A DNA stretch of 64,000 bases from G965276675 sp965276675 (GTDB taxonomy: Bacteria; Acidobacteriota; Terriglobia; Terriglobales; Acidobacteriaceae), in NCBI GenBank assembly GCA_965276675.1, contig OZ255624.1, positions 3,906,001 to 3,970,000 on the forward strand, in the 5' to 3' direction. Of this stretch, positions 19,423 through 28,456 are shown piece by piece (the first letter of the stretch is position 1; every line of letters starts with the position of its first letter). A program made the translations under genes and the position numbers. The notes below the pieces were generated by a model. The model was not told where the DNA came from. It saw only the letters and a program-made list of their open reading frames with translations, and did not search any database.

Positions 19423-19605
19423 ATCTCTTCATCGTCGAATCACCATTCGAGACATCACTCACGCTGCAGAAGAAGTTACCAGATCCTTTAACTTCTGCCG
19501 CGAACGAGGACGTGGACGACGGCACCGCGCGGGCACGGGAACGATCGTTGCAGCCATGGAGCTGATCCGGAAATTTAGTACCTGCAAGGCGAGGATTTCA
19601 AGAGA

Positions 19606-20385
19606 ATGGAACTCAGCAATAGAGTTGCGATCGTAACTGGAGGAGCTAAGGGCATCGGTTCTGCCTCCGCGGAGTGCCTTATTCGTTTGGGTGCTGACGT
19701 TATGCTCGTAGATTTGAGCGGAGATGCGGCGTCTGCTGCTGCTAAGAGCTTGAACAGCCTACCAGGTAACGTCGATTTTATTGTCGCCGATATTTCGAAA
19801 GTCACCGATGTCGAAAAGGCGGTCCGGACCACGGTGGAGCGCTTTGGCGCAGTCGACATCCTGGTGAACAACGCTGGTATTCAGACCTTCGGGAACCCTG
19901 TGACCACGACCGAAGAGGTCTGGGACAAGACCATGAATGTAAATCTCAAAGGACACTGGTTGATGTCGAAGTATGCCATTCCAGAGATGTTGAAGCGCGG
20001 CAAGGGCTCGATTGTGAATGTCTCCAGCGTGCAAGGGCTGGCCTCCCAGCGGAATGTCGTTGCCTATTCGACGAGCAAACACGCAATGATCGGCTTAACG
20101 CGCTCGATGGCAGTGGATATGGCACCGAGTAATGTACGCGTGAACTGTGTCTGCCCCGGCACGGTCGACACGCCCATGATCCAGGGCATCATCGCATTGG
20201 ACAGTGATCCGGACCAGCTGAGAAAGACCTTGGACAAAATGCATCCGCTTGGACGCATGGCTCAACCCTCGGAGATCGGGGAAGTCGTCGCGTTTCTCGC
20301 CAGTGATCGTGCCAGCTTTATGACGGGTTCGATACTTACCGTGGATGGCGGTCTTCTAATTCCAATTGCTGGCTCACCAGAATAA
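19606..20385 (+). CDS. SDR-family oxidoreductase
   Basis: 259 residues, the classical short-chain dehydrogenase size. It has the cofactor motif TGGAKGIG near residue 12, NNAG near residue 88, and the catalytic Ser (VSSVQG) with YSTSK (Tyr and Lys). The C-terminal SFMTGSILTVDGG is typical. The Asp after the second beta strand (VDLSGD) predicts NAD preference. Placed between an exported GH-like enzyme and a sugar permease, it probably oxidises the released sugar at C1 or another hydroxyl. GAGGATTTCAAGAG precedes the ATG. Substrate unknown. Confidence 0.9.
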   Translation: MELSNRVAIVTGGAKGIGSASAECLIRLGADVMLVDLSGDAASAAAKSLNSLPGNVDFIVADISKVTDVEKAVRTTVERFGAVDILVNNAGIQTFGNPVTTTEEVWDKTMNVNLKGHWLMSKYAIPEMLKRGKGSIVNVSSVQGLASQRNVVAYSTSKHAMIGLTRSMAVDMAPSNVRVNCVCPGTVDTPMIQGIIALDSDPDQLRKTLDKMHPLGRMAQPSEIGEVVAFLASDRASFMTGSILTVDGGLLIPIAGSPE

Positions 20386-20446
20386 GTAGACATGTCGCGG
20401 ATGTTGAAGGATTGAGGCAAGACATGTCGAGCGAGTGTCGAGGGGA

Positions 20447-21481
20447 ATGAACTTGAGTCAGAGTCCAACGGAAACCGGCATCGTCATGGGCTTTTTCCTG
20501 GTTCTGCTTGCGGCAGCCATGAATGGCGCCTACGCGATTCCAATGAGGTTCATGTCCCGCTGGAAATGGGAAAATATCTGGCTCGTGTGGACGATGCTGA
20601 GTTTGTGGGCGCTCCCTGTAGCTATGGCGTGGGCTGCCGTGCCCCGTCCAATCGATGCCTACAGTCAAATATCGTGGACTTCTTTGATGCGTATGGGCCT
20701 GATGGGCCTGTTGTGGGGAGTCGGCGTGCTGCTCTTGGGCATGTCTTTTCCACTCGTAGGGGTCGCGGTAGGAGCTGCTGTCGGACTTGGTTGTGCGGCG
20801 GCCATGGGCACGCTTCTGCCAATCCTCTATGCAGACACACCGTCGCTGCCGGGATCTACAGGCGCGTTGCTTCTCTTGGGCGTAATCATTGTGCTCCTAG
20901 GTGTGGGCGTGTGCGGCTTTGCCGGCCGGGCGCGTGAGCGGCAACAAGGAACCGGAGTCATGGTAGCGGGCCAGTCAATACGTGGCTTCTTATTTGCCAG
21001 CGTGGGCGGTACCCTCACTGCAACTCTCAACCTGGCGCTCGCGGCCGGCGCTACTATCAACGCGACCGTCGATCAGCAACACCCTTCCACGCCCGCAGCA
21101 AGCATCGCTGTCTGGATTCCCGTTCTTTTGGCCGGTGGCATTCCCGGAGTGCTCTATACCCTCACCCTCCTCGCCAAGAATCACTCGCTTGACCTCTTTC
21201 GAGTCAGAGGAACAGGCGCTTATTGGCCGCTCGTCGTCGTGATGGGCGTGCTGTGGCTCGGGAGCATCGTTGTTTATGGCAACGGGGTGACAAAAATAGG
21301 TACGCTCGGTCTGGTCGTTGGATGGCCGGTGTTTATGTCCGGCGCGGTGATCGCCAGCGCGGCATGGGGCACGCTCTTTGGAGAGTGGAAGAACTCGGGC
21401 AGCACGGCAAAAGTGTCCATGGCCGTAGGAATATTCTGTTTGATGATCGCCATCACGATTCTTGCGAAAGCGGGTCACTAA
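20447..21481 (+). CDS. RhaT-like sugar/proton symporter
   Basis: About 344 residues with ten predicted transmembrane helices, of the L-rhamnose-proton symporter (RhaT) family. The N-terminal AAAMNGAYAIPMRFMSRWKWENIWLVWTM is the family signature (gene at 38757 has GFSMWPLKWVRLWKWENFWLLYS). The ATG at 20447 is preceded by GAGGGGA, very close; an in-frame GTG at 20435 is an alternative. It lies 61 bases after the SDR and overlaps or abuts the downstream TPR gene region, suggesting one operon. Family members carry 6-deoxyhexoses, but this group is expanded in Acidobacteriota and its substrate may be another hexose or sugar acid. Confidence 0.88.
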   Translation: MNLSQSPTETGIVMGFFLVLLAAAMNGAYAIPMRFMSRWKWENIWLVWTMLSLWALPVAMAWAAVPRPIDAYSQISWTSLMRMGLMGLLWGVGVLLLGMSFPLVGVAVGAAVGLGCAAAMGTLLPILYADTPSLPGSTGALLLLGVIIVLLGVGVCGFAGRARERQQGTGVMVAGQSIRGFLFASVGGTLTATLNLALAAGATINATVDQQHPSTPAASIAVWIPVLLAGGIPGVLYTLTLLAKNHSLDLFRVRGTGAYWPLVVVMGVLWLGSIVVYGNGVTKIGTLGLVVGWPVFMSGAVIASAAWGTLFGEWKNSGSTAKVSMAVGIFCLMIAITILAKAGH

Positions 21482-21578
21482 GCAAAGCAACAGCTCCGGT
21501 TCCAGCTTTGCTCAGGAGGCGATTGAAAGGGCCACGCCAGGGCACTTTGAATGGAAGTTGCCGCTGAGGGATGGATTC

Positions 21579-22664
21579 ATGCTGGGCAAAGACGCTGATT
21601 TTCGGGTCTTGGGTCGATTCCACGAACTTCGATGGCTTCCCCGGAGATGGATCGTATGCTGTTGCGTCGGCTTGTTCGTTTGCGCTCTCTGGCAGATGTC
21701 GTGGAGCGGACCCTATGTTTATGCCCAGGAGCAATCGAGAGACATCCCATCTGCTCCTCTCTCTTCCGGTCAACAACAAGGGAGAGCGCAAGCTGTATCC
21801 CCGGAACAGGCGAATTCTCTGTTGCTCCGTGCTCGACAAGCGGCGAAAGAAGGATCTTTCCCCAGCGCGGAAGCATCGGTTCTGGAATTTCTCTCCCAGC
21901 AGCCTGCTTCCGCAGCTGGACATTATCTCCTCGGCTACATTCTCTATCTCGAAGTTCGCCCAAAGGAATCCTTGGCCGAGTACACGCTTGCGGCGCAACA
22001 GCACACGCCCACCGCAGTCGACCTCGAGATCGTCGCGCTGGACTATGTGTTGTTAAGGGACTTCGCGGATGCAGACCGCTGGTTGACCAAGTCGCTTGCT
22101 TGGAACGCAGCGAATGCGCAGGGTTGGTATTATCTCGGCCGCACCAAATACAACGAAAATCGCTTCACCGAAGCGATCGATGCCTTTACCACGTGCATGA
22201 AGCTCGATCCCCGCAATGTAAAAGCGGAAGACAATATTGGACTTTCGTACGAGGGTCTAGGTCGCTCCGGGGAAGCAGCTAAGGCATTTCAAACGGCGAT
22301 TCATTGGCAGGAGGATGCAAACCAGAAGAATGCGCAACCATTCCTCAACCTCGGGAGTCTTCTGACTGACCAGGGGCATGCAGATGCGAGCTTGCCGTAT
22401 CTGCTGAAAGCGACGCAGCTCGCTCCCCAGAACGCGAAGGCCCACGAACAGCTGGGGCGTGCCTATCTCAAGCTGAAGCAGCCGAAGGATGCCCGGGGCG
22501 AGCTGGAAAAGGCTGTGCAACTCGCACCGAATGATTCCAGCCTGCACTTTGAGCTGGGCATAAATTACCGCGACCAAGGTCTGAAAGATCGGGCGAAGCA
22601 AGAGTTCGATCGTTGTGCCGCCCTGAATGCCACACATTCTTCAATCGAGACGCCGAATGAATGA
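21579..22664 (+). CDS. exported TPR-repeat protein
   Basis: About 361 residues from the ATG at 21579 (GAGG about 11 bases upstream). A basic stretch (WLPRRW) precedes a hydrophobic segment (IVCCCVGLFVCALWQMSW) that serves as signal or anchor. From residue 60 onward come about eight TPR units (for example AQGWYYLGRTKYNENRFTEAIDAFTTCMKLDPRN), ending in DRAKQEFDRCAALN. A TTG at 21462 overlapping the permease stop would lengthen it by 39 residues. It is the last gene of the SDR-permease group. Function unknown; probably a periplasmic scaffold. Confidence 0.85.
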   Translation: MLGKDADFRVLGRFHELRWLPRRWIVCCCVGLFVCALWQMSWSGPYVYAQEQSRDIPSAPLSSGQQQGRAQAVSPEQANSLLLRARQAAKEGSFPSAEASVLEFLSQQPASAAGHYLLGYILYLEVRPKESLAEYTLAAQQHTPTAVDLEIVALDYVLLRDFADADRWLTKSLAWNAANAQGWYYLGRTKYNENRFTEAIDAFTTCMKLDPRNVKAEDNIGLSYEGLGRSGEAAKAFQTAIHWQEDANQKNAQPFLNLGSLLTDQGHADASLPYLLKATQLAPQNAKAHEQLGRAYLKLKQPKDARGELEKAVQLAPNDSSLHFELGINYRDQGLKDRAKQEFDRCAALNATHSSIETPNE

Positions 22665-22986
22665 CTGCCCCCGGAAGTCTGTCTAACCGTGGCATTTGCA
22701 GAAGGAACGTGCGCATGCCGTTTGAGTAGAACAGGTTCCATATACCAACTCACTTTCGCGCGAGTTCGTGGCAATGAATAACAGGATTCTCAAACCGCTT
22801 TCGTTCAGAGAATTGAAATTGCTTGACAGTGTTGTGGAGGGTCTCTGGAAAGACAAATTCGCGCACAGTGCTAGTGTCAGTAAGATTAGTTTACAACGCA
22901 TCTAACGAAACGCTGATCGAAAGCTACCAGTATGTATGGGCGGCTGAAATACCATAAGGATTGTGTCGCAATTAGGGAGACTTGAA
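22665..22986. other. intergenic region with weak TTCA-N6-TGAA element
   Basis: About 320 bases before the second six-hairpin gene. TTCAGAGAATTGAA at about 22804 has the spacing of the IclR-type box but not its centre, so it is not counted as a site. No gene was recognised. Confidence 0.3.
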
Positions 22987-24420
22987 ATGTGGAGCTTCCG
23001 CGTGATTCCGATAATATTTGCAGGTGGTCTGATCATCCTGTCAACGTGCAGCCACCATGCTGCTCAGACCCAGACCATCCCAACCGACTCCATCTCCGAA
23101 ACGGCCTCCGATCCAACCGCAGCCCTGATCTCGGGAGCTGCCATTCGTCCGCACTTATTCAAAAGTCGTCATGGAAGTACAGCGCGAGAACTTGCATTCC
23201 AAGCATCTGGCGCTCCGGGTAGTTCTTTGACTCCCGCGTATAACGCACACAACCTTGAGCAAGACACGTCTTCAGTACAAGCCACTTTGACCAGAGTAGC
23301 GAATGCAAATCTACGAGCAAACCATTTTTTCTTTGTTGACTCAACAGACGGTTGGACAGCTTCACCCGGGCTATATGATTACTCATTTGCCGCGGATACA
23401 GGGATAACAATGGTGAATTACCCTGACTACTTCACTCCTGCACAGATCTTGAATATTGCTGAAAAGTTTATCGCCGCCAAGAATTCTGCGGGGGAATTTC
23501 CTATTTGCCTCAAAAAGACCGGAGTTCCAGAGGGCTTCTATTCTGCGTGGGATCTGTTGCACCATCATGCGACTGGCGATGGCGCCTTCTATGTGCCGCA
23601 AATGGAATATCTATATTATAAGAAATCAGGAAGCACATCCGCGTTCTCGAAGGATGCACCTGCTATGAAGGCCGCCCTCTCGGCGGTTCCTGTGAATCGC
23701 GCAACCGGGATGGTTCAGGTGCTGGGTAATGATCAATGGGTACCCTGGGGATTTCAAGATATGGTCAGAAAAACCGGGGACGACCTCATGGGTTCGTTGC
23801 TGTACTACGAAGCTGCTACCGAGATGGCTGCTCTCTATAAGACCATTGGAGACAGTTCGAATACCTCGGCTTTTACCGCTCAGGCCAACAAGATCCAGAA
23901 GAATCTTCCAGAGTTGTGGGATTCCGCTAATGGCATGTTCTATGCGGCCACAGGTCAGGACAAACAGATCGACATCGAAGGCTCAGCCTACGCAGTCTAT
24001 ATCGGAGTTGCGACAGCTTCGCAAGCAACGGCGATAAGCACCTATCTAGCCAAGAACTACAACAATTTAACTACCAGAGGCTATGTGCGAGAAAGCCCAC
24101 AAGACTGGGCTCTCTGCTATTACATTCATGGTGGAACGTGTCACTTTACATCAGGCCAATATGACAATGGTGCATGGTCGGTAGCGAATGGATGGATTGC
24201 AGAGACATTGGCGAAAACGAATCGGCCTCTGGCCGCGAAACTTATAACTGATTTCGCAAATAGTACGGATCCAACGCAGGAATATTGGGCTTGGGCTGGT
24301 GCTGCTCCGCCTCATTCCGGGCAAAGCTCGAATCTGGAATCCCCTTCCGGCGCATTGAGCTATGCCAAAGAGAACGCTTCCCTATTCCACCCTCAAAGAA
24401 CCAAAACAAAATATCATTGA
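22987..24420 (+). CDS. exported six-hairpin glycosidase-like protein
   Basis: 477 residues from the ATG at 22987, with AGGGAG 8 bases upstream (an in-frame GTG at 22963 is the alternative). A signal segment VIPIIFAGGLIILSTCS could be a lipoprotein signal (LSTC), though Thr at -1 is unusual. The mature part has six-hairpin features: GLYDYSFAADTGI, a WDLLHHHATGDGAFYVPQMEYLYY helix, DMVRKTGDDLMGSLLYYEAATEMA, IEGSAYAVYIGVA and YDNGAWSVANGWIAE. It has the shape of GH37/GH63/GH78-like alpha-toroids but no family could be assigned. It converges on the SMP-30 gene. Confidence 0.7.
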   Translation: MWSFRVIPIIFAGGLIILSTCSHHAAQTQTIPTDSISETASDPTAALISGAAIRPHLFKSRHGSTARELAFQASGAPGSSLTPAYNAHNLEQDTSSVQATLTRVANANLRANHFFFVDSTDGWTASPGLYDYSFAADTGITMVNYPDYFTPAQILNIAEKFIAAKNSAGEFPICLKKTGVPEGFYSAWDLLHHHATGDGAFYVPQMEYLYYKKSGSTSAFSKDAPAMKAALSAVPVNRATGMVQVLGNDQWVPWGFQDMVRKTGDDLMGSLLYYEAATEMAALYKTIGDSSNTSAFTAQANKIQKNLPELWDSANGMFYAATGQDKQIDIEGSAYAVYIGVATASQATAISTYLAKNYNNLTTRGYVRESPQDWALCYYIHGGTCHFTSGQYDNGAWSVANGWIAETLAKTNRPLAAKLITDFANSTDPTQEYWAWAGAAPPHSGQSSNLESPSGALSYAKENASLFHPQRTKTKYH

Positions 24421-24566
24421 AGGAAGTACCACCGTGCGGCCTTGAAGAGACCGGCTCTGGGCAGAATGCATGCACTCATCGGAGAAGGAGATAGAAAACT
24501 ATAAAAGATTGAGTAGACTCGATAGCAGGGTTCCATGTAGCTGAGGTCCGAATCCGCAACATCGGA

Positions 24567-24612
24567 CTCAAAGATCAAATCTCGCATCCATCTGGGCACA
24601 TTTGTAGCCTTC
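24567..24612 (-). pseudogene. remnant of a GntR gene start
   Basis: The segment around 24567-24612 resembles 26547-26593, the first codons and ribosome site of the intact GntR gene. Both read CTCAARGATCAAATCNCGC ... TCTGGGCACATTTGYAGCCTTC on the plus strand. The minus strand gives ATGTGCCCAGATGGATGCGAG then a shift and RDLIFE, against MCPDETRDLILE. The rest is missing. It suggests that a second GntR copy once stood next to the SMP-30 gene. Confidence 0.55.
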
Positions 24613-24654
24613 TCGGTCGTATCAAGTACCCCACACGTTGCTAAACAACCGGAT

Positions 24655-25527
24655 TCAGCCGCCGAAAGGCATCTCCTCGAGACCGGGCACATCCGTTTTA
24701 AGTGCAAACAGCGCGCCCGCCAGTGGTCCGGCTTTAAGCGCATTCCAGCTGAGCTCTACGCAAGCCGATGTCACATAGAGCGTTCTCAGGTCAGGACCGC
24801 CGAACATACAGCTACTTGGTCTTTGTACAGGCATACGGATTACCCGGTCTGTTGTGCCGTCAGGTGCGAAACGAAGGATGCGCCAGCCGTCCCAAATCGC
24901 CGACCAGACAAAACCTTCGGCATCGACCGTGAGTCCATCAGGGACGCCGTCATTTTCCGGGAAACTCGCGAAGACGCGACGACCGCCGAGTGTGCCGGCC
25001 TGAGGATCGAACTCGTATGCCCATATTGTGCGGGCAATGGAATCTGTGAAGTACATAATGCGATCATCCGGACTCCAGCCGAGCCCATTTGAACATACAA
25101 ATCCGCTTGCCATCCGATGAACGGATCCGTTCGGATCGAGTCGGTAGAGACTGCCCGTTGCATTTCGAAAGCTACTGTCGATGGTGCCAGCCCAGAAGCG
25201 GCCCCTTCGATCGACTTTGCCGTCGTTGAAGCGATTGTTTGGAAGATCCTTCTCTGTGTCGGCTATAGGCGTTATTGCTCCAGTCGCAAGGTCGAGAAAC
25301 CCGAAACCATCGGAATCTCCGAACACAAGGCGCCCCGACTGGGCTGGAGCAGCGCATCCGATCTGCCGCGGCATTGGCCAGTGGCCCGTCTGTCCGAGCA
25401 AGGGATTGAACCGGAAGATAGCGGGGCGATGGATGTCGACCCAATAAAGCACTCCTTCGGTGCTACTCCAGCTAGGTCCCTCAGCAAGAATCGCATTCGC
25501 CTGCTGAACGCATTGGACATCATCCAT
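24655..25527 (-). CDS. SMP-30/gluconolactonase-family lactonase
   Basis: 290 residues, the normal length for the six-bladed SMP-30/GNL/LRE-like propeller. Family features are LAEGPSWSSTEGVLYWVDIHRP with the metal-binding Glu near residue 17, NDGKVDRRGRFWAGTID with the Asn and Asp of the metal site, NGLGWSPDDRIMYFTDS, and PDGLTVDAEGFVWSAIWDGWR. Family members hydrolyse sugar lactones (gluconolactone, xylonolactone, arabinonolactone) with a divalent metal. The ATG at 25527 has GAGGAAG just upstream, and a good promoter overlapped by the regulatory word lies 40-80 bases upstream. Together with the SDRs it would supply the lactone-opening step of an oxidative sugar pathway. Confidence 0.92.
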   Translation of the reverse strand: MDDVQCVQQANAILAEGPSWSSTEGVLYWVDIHRPAIFRFNPLLGQTGHWPMPRQIGCAAPAQSGRLVFGDSDGFGFLDLATGAITPIADTEKDLPNNRFNDGKVDRRGRFWAGTIDSSFRNATGSLYRLDPNGSVHRMASGFVCSNGLGWSPDDRIMYFTDSIARTIWAYEFDPQAGTLGGRRVFASFPENDGVPDGLTVDAEGFVWSAIWDGWRILRFAPDGTTDRVIRMPVQRPSSCMFGGPDLRTLYVTSACVELSWNALKAGPLAGALFALKTDVPGLEEMPFGG

Positions 25528-25564
25528 ACTTCCTCGCTTCCGCTAATACTTTAGCGGTCGAGTA

Positions 25565-25607
25565 ATTATAGTTTTTAAGGCTTTTGGTGTGTCAAGCTAT
25601 TATGCCA
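25565..25607 (-). promoter_or_regulatory. promoter of SMP-30 gene overlapped by predicted GntR operator
   Basis: On the minus strand TGGCATAATAGCTTGACA (25590-25607) ends in a consensus -35 (TTGACA). After a 19-base spacer comes a perfect TATAAT at 25565-25570. The operator word thus covers the -35, which fits repression by blocking polymerase. The SMP-30 start codon lies 38 bases downstream of the -10. Confidence 0.7.
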
Positions 25608-25835
25608 CTATGATTTAGTCTCCTGAGGCTGCGGGAGCATGAGCTTCGATACAGGAGACGATTGAAAGCAATCGCATTTAGCCGGATGCGACGGCAACTT
25701 CATATCGAGTCAGGGGGTTTGCGGCGGCGGCTCTGAGTGCGGCCCACATTAATCCTGAGATAGCCCGCTCGGTTGCGACTTAACCTGTTCATCGCGACGG
25801 CAGCGATGGAAGAAATCCGTCGGTTCCGCTCGCAG

Positions 25836-26582
25836 TCATCTCTCAATGCGGTCCAACTGCTTAGCCCAGACTGACCAAGACGAGGAGAGATGCTTGTTCA
25901 TTGCTTTTTCCGCAGCATCTGGATCTCCTCGACCAACCGCATTCGAGATTTGCACGTGGCCTTGGAAAGCTAGCTTCTCCGTCGTTTCGTTCCGTTCGAT
26001 TTTGCTCCAGGCTTCCATCAGCCAGTTCACTACGGCCGTATGGACTGCATCGAAGACTGGATTATCAGAGACACGAAAGAGGATGCGGTGAAACTCGATA
26101 TCTGTCTCCATAAACAGGGCGCGATTGCCAATCGCATGCCGATTTGCTTCGAGTGCTTCTCGCAACTCGGCTAGATGAACTTTGTCGATCACTATGGCCG
26201 CTTGTCTCGCCATGGCCGCTTCGATGAATCTGCGCGCATCGAAGAGATTCTTCAGACTCTCTCGTTTGCTGATGATCATGCCAACAACGCTGTCCAAGGT
26301 CGTAAAAACGCTGTCAACGCTCGGCACCGTAACACGTGCCCGCCGTCCCGATTCTGTGGTGATGAAACCTTTGCTCTGAAGAGAAAGGAATGCTTCCCGT
26401 ACGGCCGGCCGGCCAATGCCATAGGCGGCCATGATGTCGCGCTCGGACGGCAGCCTGTCGCCAGATTTCAACTCACCCGATCGGATCATATCTTCGAGCT
26501 TCTGCGAGACCAGTTCATGGAGCTTGGAGCGTCGGATGGGGCTTGGCTCAAGGATCAAATCACGCGTCTCGTCTGGGCACAT
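25836..26582 (-). CDS. FadR-subfamily GntR transcriptional regulator
   Basis: 248 residues. The winged helix-turn-helix spans about residues 17-85 (LVSQKLEDMIRSGELKSGDRLPSERDIMAAYGIGRPAVREAFLSLQSKGFI), the usual GntR pattern. The C-terminal all-helical FCD-type domain contains DARRFIEAAMA, ETDIEFHRILFRVSDNPVF and FQGHVQISNAVGRGDPDAAEKAMNKHL; the Asp and His residues fit the metal-binding effector pocket of such regulators, which usually sense sugar acids or other carboxylates. The ATG at 26582 has GGAGGAAGG 8 bases upstream. The 18-bp words cluster around this gene (25590 and 27008 flank it), so it is the best candidate to bind them. Confidence 0.92.
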   Translation of the reverse strand: MCPDETRDLILEPSPIRRSKLHELVSQKLEDMIRSGELKSGDRLPSERDIMAAYGIGRPAVREAFLSLQSKGFITTESGRRARVTVPSVDSVFTTLDSVVGMIISKRESLKNLFDARRFIEAAMARQAAIVIDKVHLAELREALEANRHAIGNRALFMETDIEFHRILFRVSDNPVFDAVHTAVVNWLMEAWSKIERNETTEKLAFQGHVQISNAVGRGDPDAAEKAMNKHLSSSWSVWAKQLDRIER

Positions 26583-27007
26583 TTGCAGCCTTCCTCCAAT
26601 CGGTCGGATCTACCGCGATCGTATATGTCGTTTCAAAGTTTCGCCATCGCAAGAAGCTTTGCATCCAAGGTATCCCCTGCTAAAAAGCCACGGTAGCCGG
26701 CCAGGCAGGAGTCCGTATCGTAGCTGCTTTCGGCTTGATTCGTTCTGGACTGCCGCAATCGTTCATCTACGTCCTCTTCTTGGGAGATCATCATGGAATC
26801 TACTTTGAGGAACCTCTTTGCAGGCACTCTAATTTCCTTCGCGGCACTTGCAGCGCAATTTTGGGATCCCTCCGGCGGAGGCCAACGGCCGACACGGGCA
26901 ACAGACTGTTAACATGCATCCAGACGGCGGAATGCCTTGACCATTATCCATAGCCGCCTTCACGATTGTATGACCAGAGATAGTCCGTTTCTGCTTGGGT
27001 GTTCGTA

Positions 27008-27025
27008 TGTTAACCTGTGATGCCA
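27008..27025 (+). promoter_or_regulatory. predicted FadR/GntR operator between gntR and epimerase-like gene
   Basis: TGTTAACCTGTGATGCCA, 16 of 18 matches to the copies at 14570/17100. It lies 38 bases before the epimerase-like start and about 425 bases upstream of the divergent gntR start, so it could serve either or both. Confidence 0.6.
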
Positions 27026-27063
27026 GTATGATCCTGTGAAGCACCCTGGGAAAGGATACGCGT

Positions 27064-28242
27064 ATGCCGGGTTCTGAATCCATTCGTTGGAAGGATTGCG
27101 GGGCCACGCGGCTGACCAATGGAGTCGTCGAGCTCATCGCCTTGACGGGCGGAGGACATCTGGCCGAGTTCCGGTTCCTAGAGCAGGATGGACGCTCGTC
27201 ACAGAACGTATTATGGGAAGCTCCGTGGGTTATATACGGTCCGGCAAAAGGTCCAGCGGAAGACTTGTCGCCAATATATGGACCCGTGGAGGTACGTAAG
27301 TTTCTCGCAGGCTATACGGGACATGCGCTTTGTCTGGATTACTTTGGCGAGCCATCAGCCGAGCAAGCTGCTGCCGGTCTCAGCTTGCATGGCGAGGCAG
27401 CCAGCGTAGAGTGGAACGTGATCCAACCCGCTGGATTAAAAAAGGCCCATTGTCGGTGGAATGTAGAGCTACCCTCAGCGAGGTTGACGTTCGAGCGAGA
27501 GATTCTTTTGGGCGACGGAGAAAGCGTAGCATATGTGCGTGAGGCCGTTAGCAACGAGAGCAGCGCAGAGCATGCCTGCGATTGGGTGCAACATGTCGCA
27601 TTTGGCTCACCCTTATTAAAGGAAGGCGAGAGTACGTTGGCCGCCTCCGCACAGCGTGGGATAAGTTCGCCGTTGGACTATGACGGAGGCTCGCTGCTTG
27701 CGAAGGATCGCGAGTTCGTCTGGCCATATGCGTCACGCGAGAGTGGGAATGAATTTGTCGATTTGAGAAAGCCTTTCTCTGAGAAAGGATGCGGCTTTAT
27801 CGCCGGCGTGCAGCTTGATCCTCAGCGCGAGGTGGAATACGTGCTGGCGATGAACTGGAAACTGCGTCTGGGCGTGGGCTACTGCTTCCGCCGGCATGAC
27901 TTCCCCTGGATGACCATCTGGGAGGAGAACTGCGGGAGGCAGAGCACTCCCTGGAACGGAAAAGCGCAGGCGCGCGGCATGGAATTCGGCACGGCCCCGC
28001 TGCCACGGAGCCGGGAAGAGACTGTCCGCCGCGGATCTATTTTCAATACGCCCCAGCAGTGTGTGATTCCTGCAGGCGGAAAGAGAACAGCGCGGTACCT
28101 GATCTTTCTGTTCGCCATCCCCGCAGGGATAAACTCGATTCAGAATGTCGATACTCCAGGCGATGCCATCGTCCTCTATGACCAGAGGGGGCGCCCATCA
28201 TTGTCCATACCGGCGTCTGGGTGTAAAGACTTTCTTGCGTAA
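27064..28242 (+). CDS. aldose-1-epimerase-superfamily-like protein
   Basis: 392 residues, cytoplasmic (no signal). The succession of short beta strands, with LTNGVVELIALTGGGHLAEFRF at the start, FEREILLGDGESVAYVREAVSNES in the middle and FPWMTIWEEN near residue 280, fits the galactose-mutarotase-like beta-sandwich superfamily, as in DUF4432-type proteins. The family call rests on fold-level resemblance only, and a catalytic His/Glu pair could not be fixed. The ATG has GGAAAGGAT 8 bases upstream and an operator word 38 bases upstream. A role in sugar anomer or epimer conversion is inferred from context. Confidence 0.6.
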   Translation: MPGSESIRWKDCGATRLTNGVVELIALTGGGHLAEFRFLEQDGRSSQNVLWEAPWVIYGPAKGPAEDLSPIYGPVEVRKFLAGYTGHALCLDYFGEPSAEQAAAGLSLHGEAASVEWNVIQPAGLKKAHCRWNVELPSARLTFEREILLGDGESVAYVREAVSNESSAEHACDWVQHVAFGSPLLKEGESTLAASAQRGISSPLDYDGGSLLAKDREFVWPYASRESGNEFVDLRKPFSEKGCGFIAGVQLDPQREVEYVLAMNWKLRLGVGYCFRRHDFPWMTIWEENCGRQSTPWNGKAQARGMEFGTAPLPRSREETVRRGSIFNTPQQCVIPAGGKRTARYLIFLFAIPAGINSIQNVDTPGDAIVLYDQRGRPSLSIPASGCKDFLA

Positions 28243-28456
28243 GCTTGACCGCAAGATCAGAGGGCTTCGACGATCAGGGCGAAATGGAGAGGGTCAACGA
28301 ACTCCATGATCCTTTCGAGCGACCACGAGATGCACAGGTAACCGATCGTTGACATGTGTGCACGTCTCGCAAAAGCCCGCGTGCAGACAAGCCGGATTAT
28401 TGAAGCGCACTGCGCGTCTGAAACTAGCTTCGTCTTCAATATCGGGAAGAAAACGT

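Larger units (their letters stand above)
14570..19560 (+). repeat. tandem duplication of operator, leader and GH-like gene
   Basis: Two units, about 14570-17000 and 17100-19560, each consist of the 18-bp operator, a 130-base leader and a 2.1-kb gene, with more diverged but still alignable 3' flank (both contain GAGACATC soon after the stop, then AACGAGGA). Long coding stretches look identical at the DNA level. Differences concentrate in two patches, about 15230-15300 versus 17757-17827 and 15957-16345 versus 18484-18890. Confidence 0.9.

Noticed and set aside
22804..22817. TTCAGAGAATTGAA as an IclR-type box
   Set aside because: Only the arms match; the centre and right flank differ, which is expected by chance in this length of sequence.
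28257..28439. Minus-strand open frame of 60 codons between convergent genes
   Set aside because: No domain, no ribosome site; it may be a relic but nothing identifies it.
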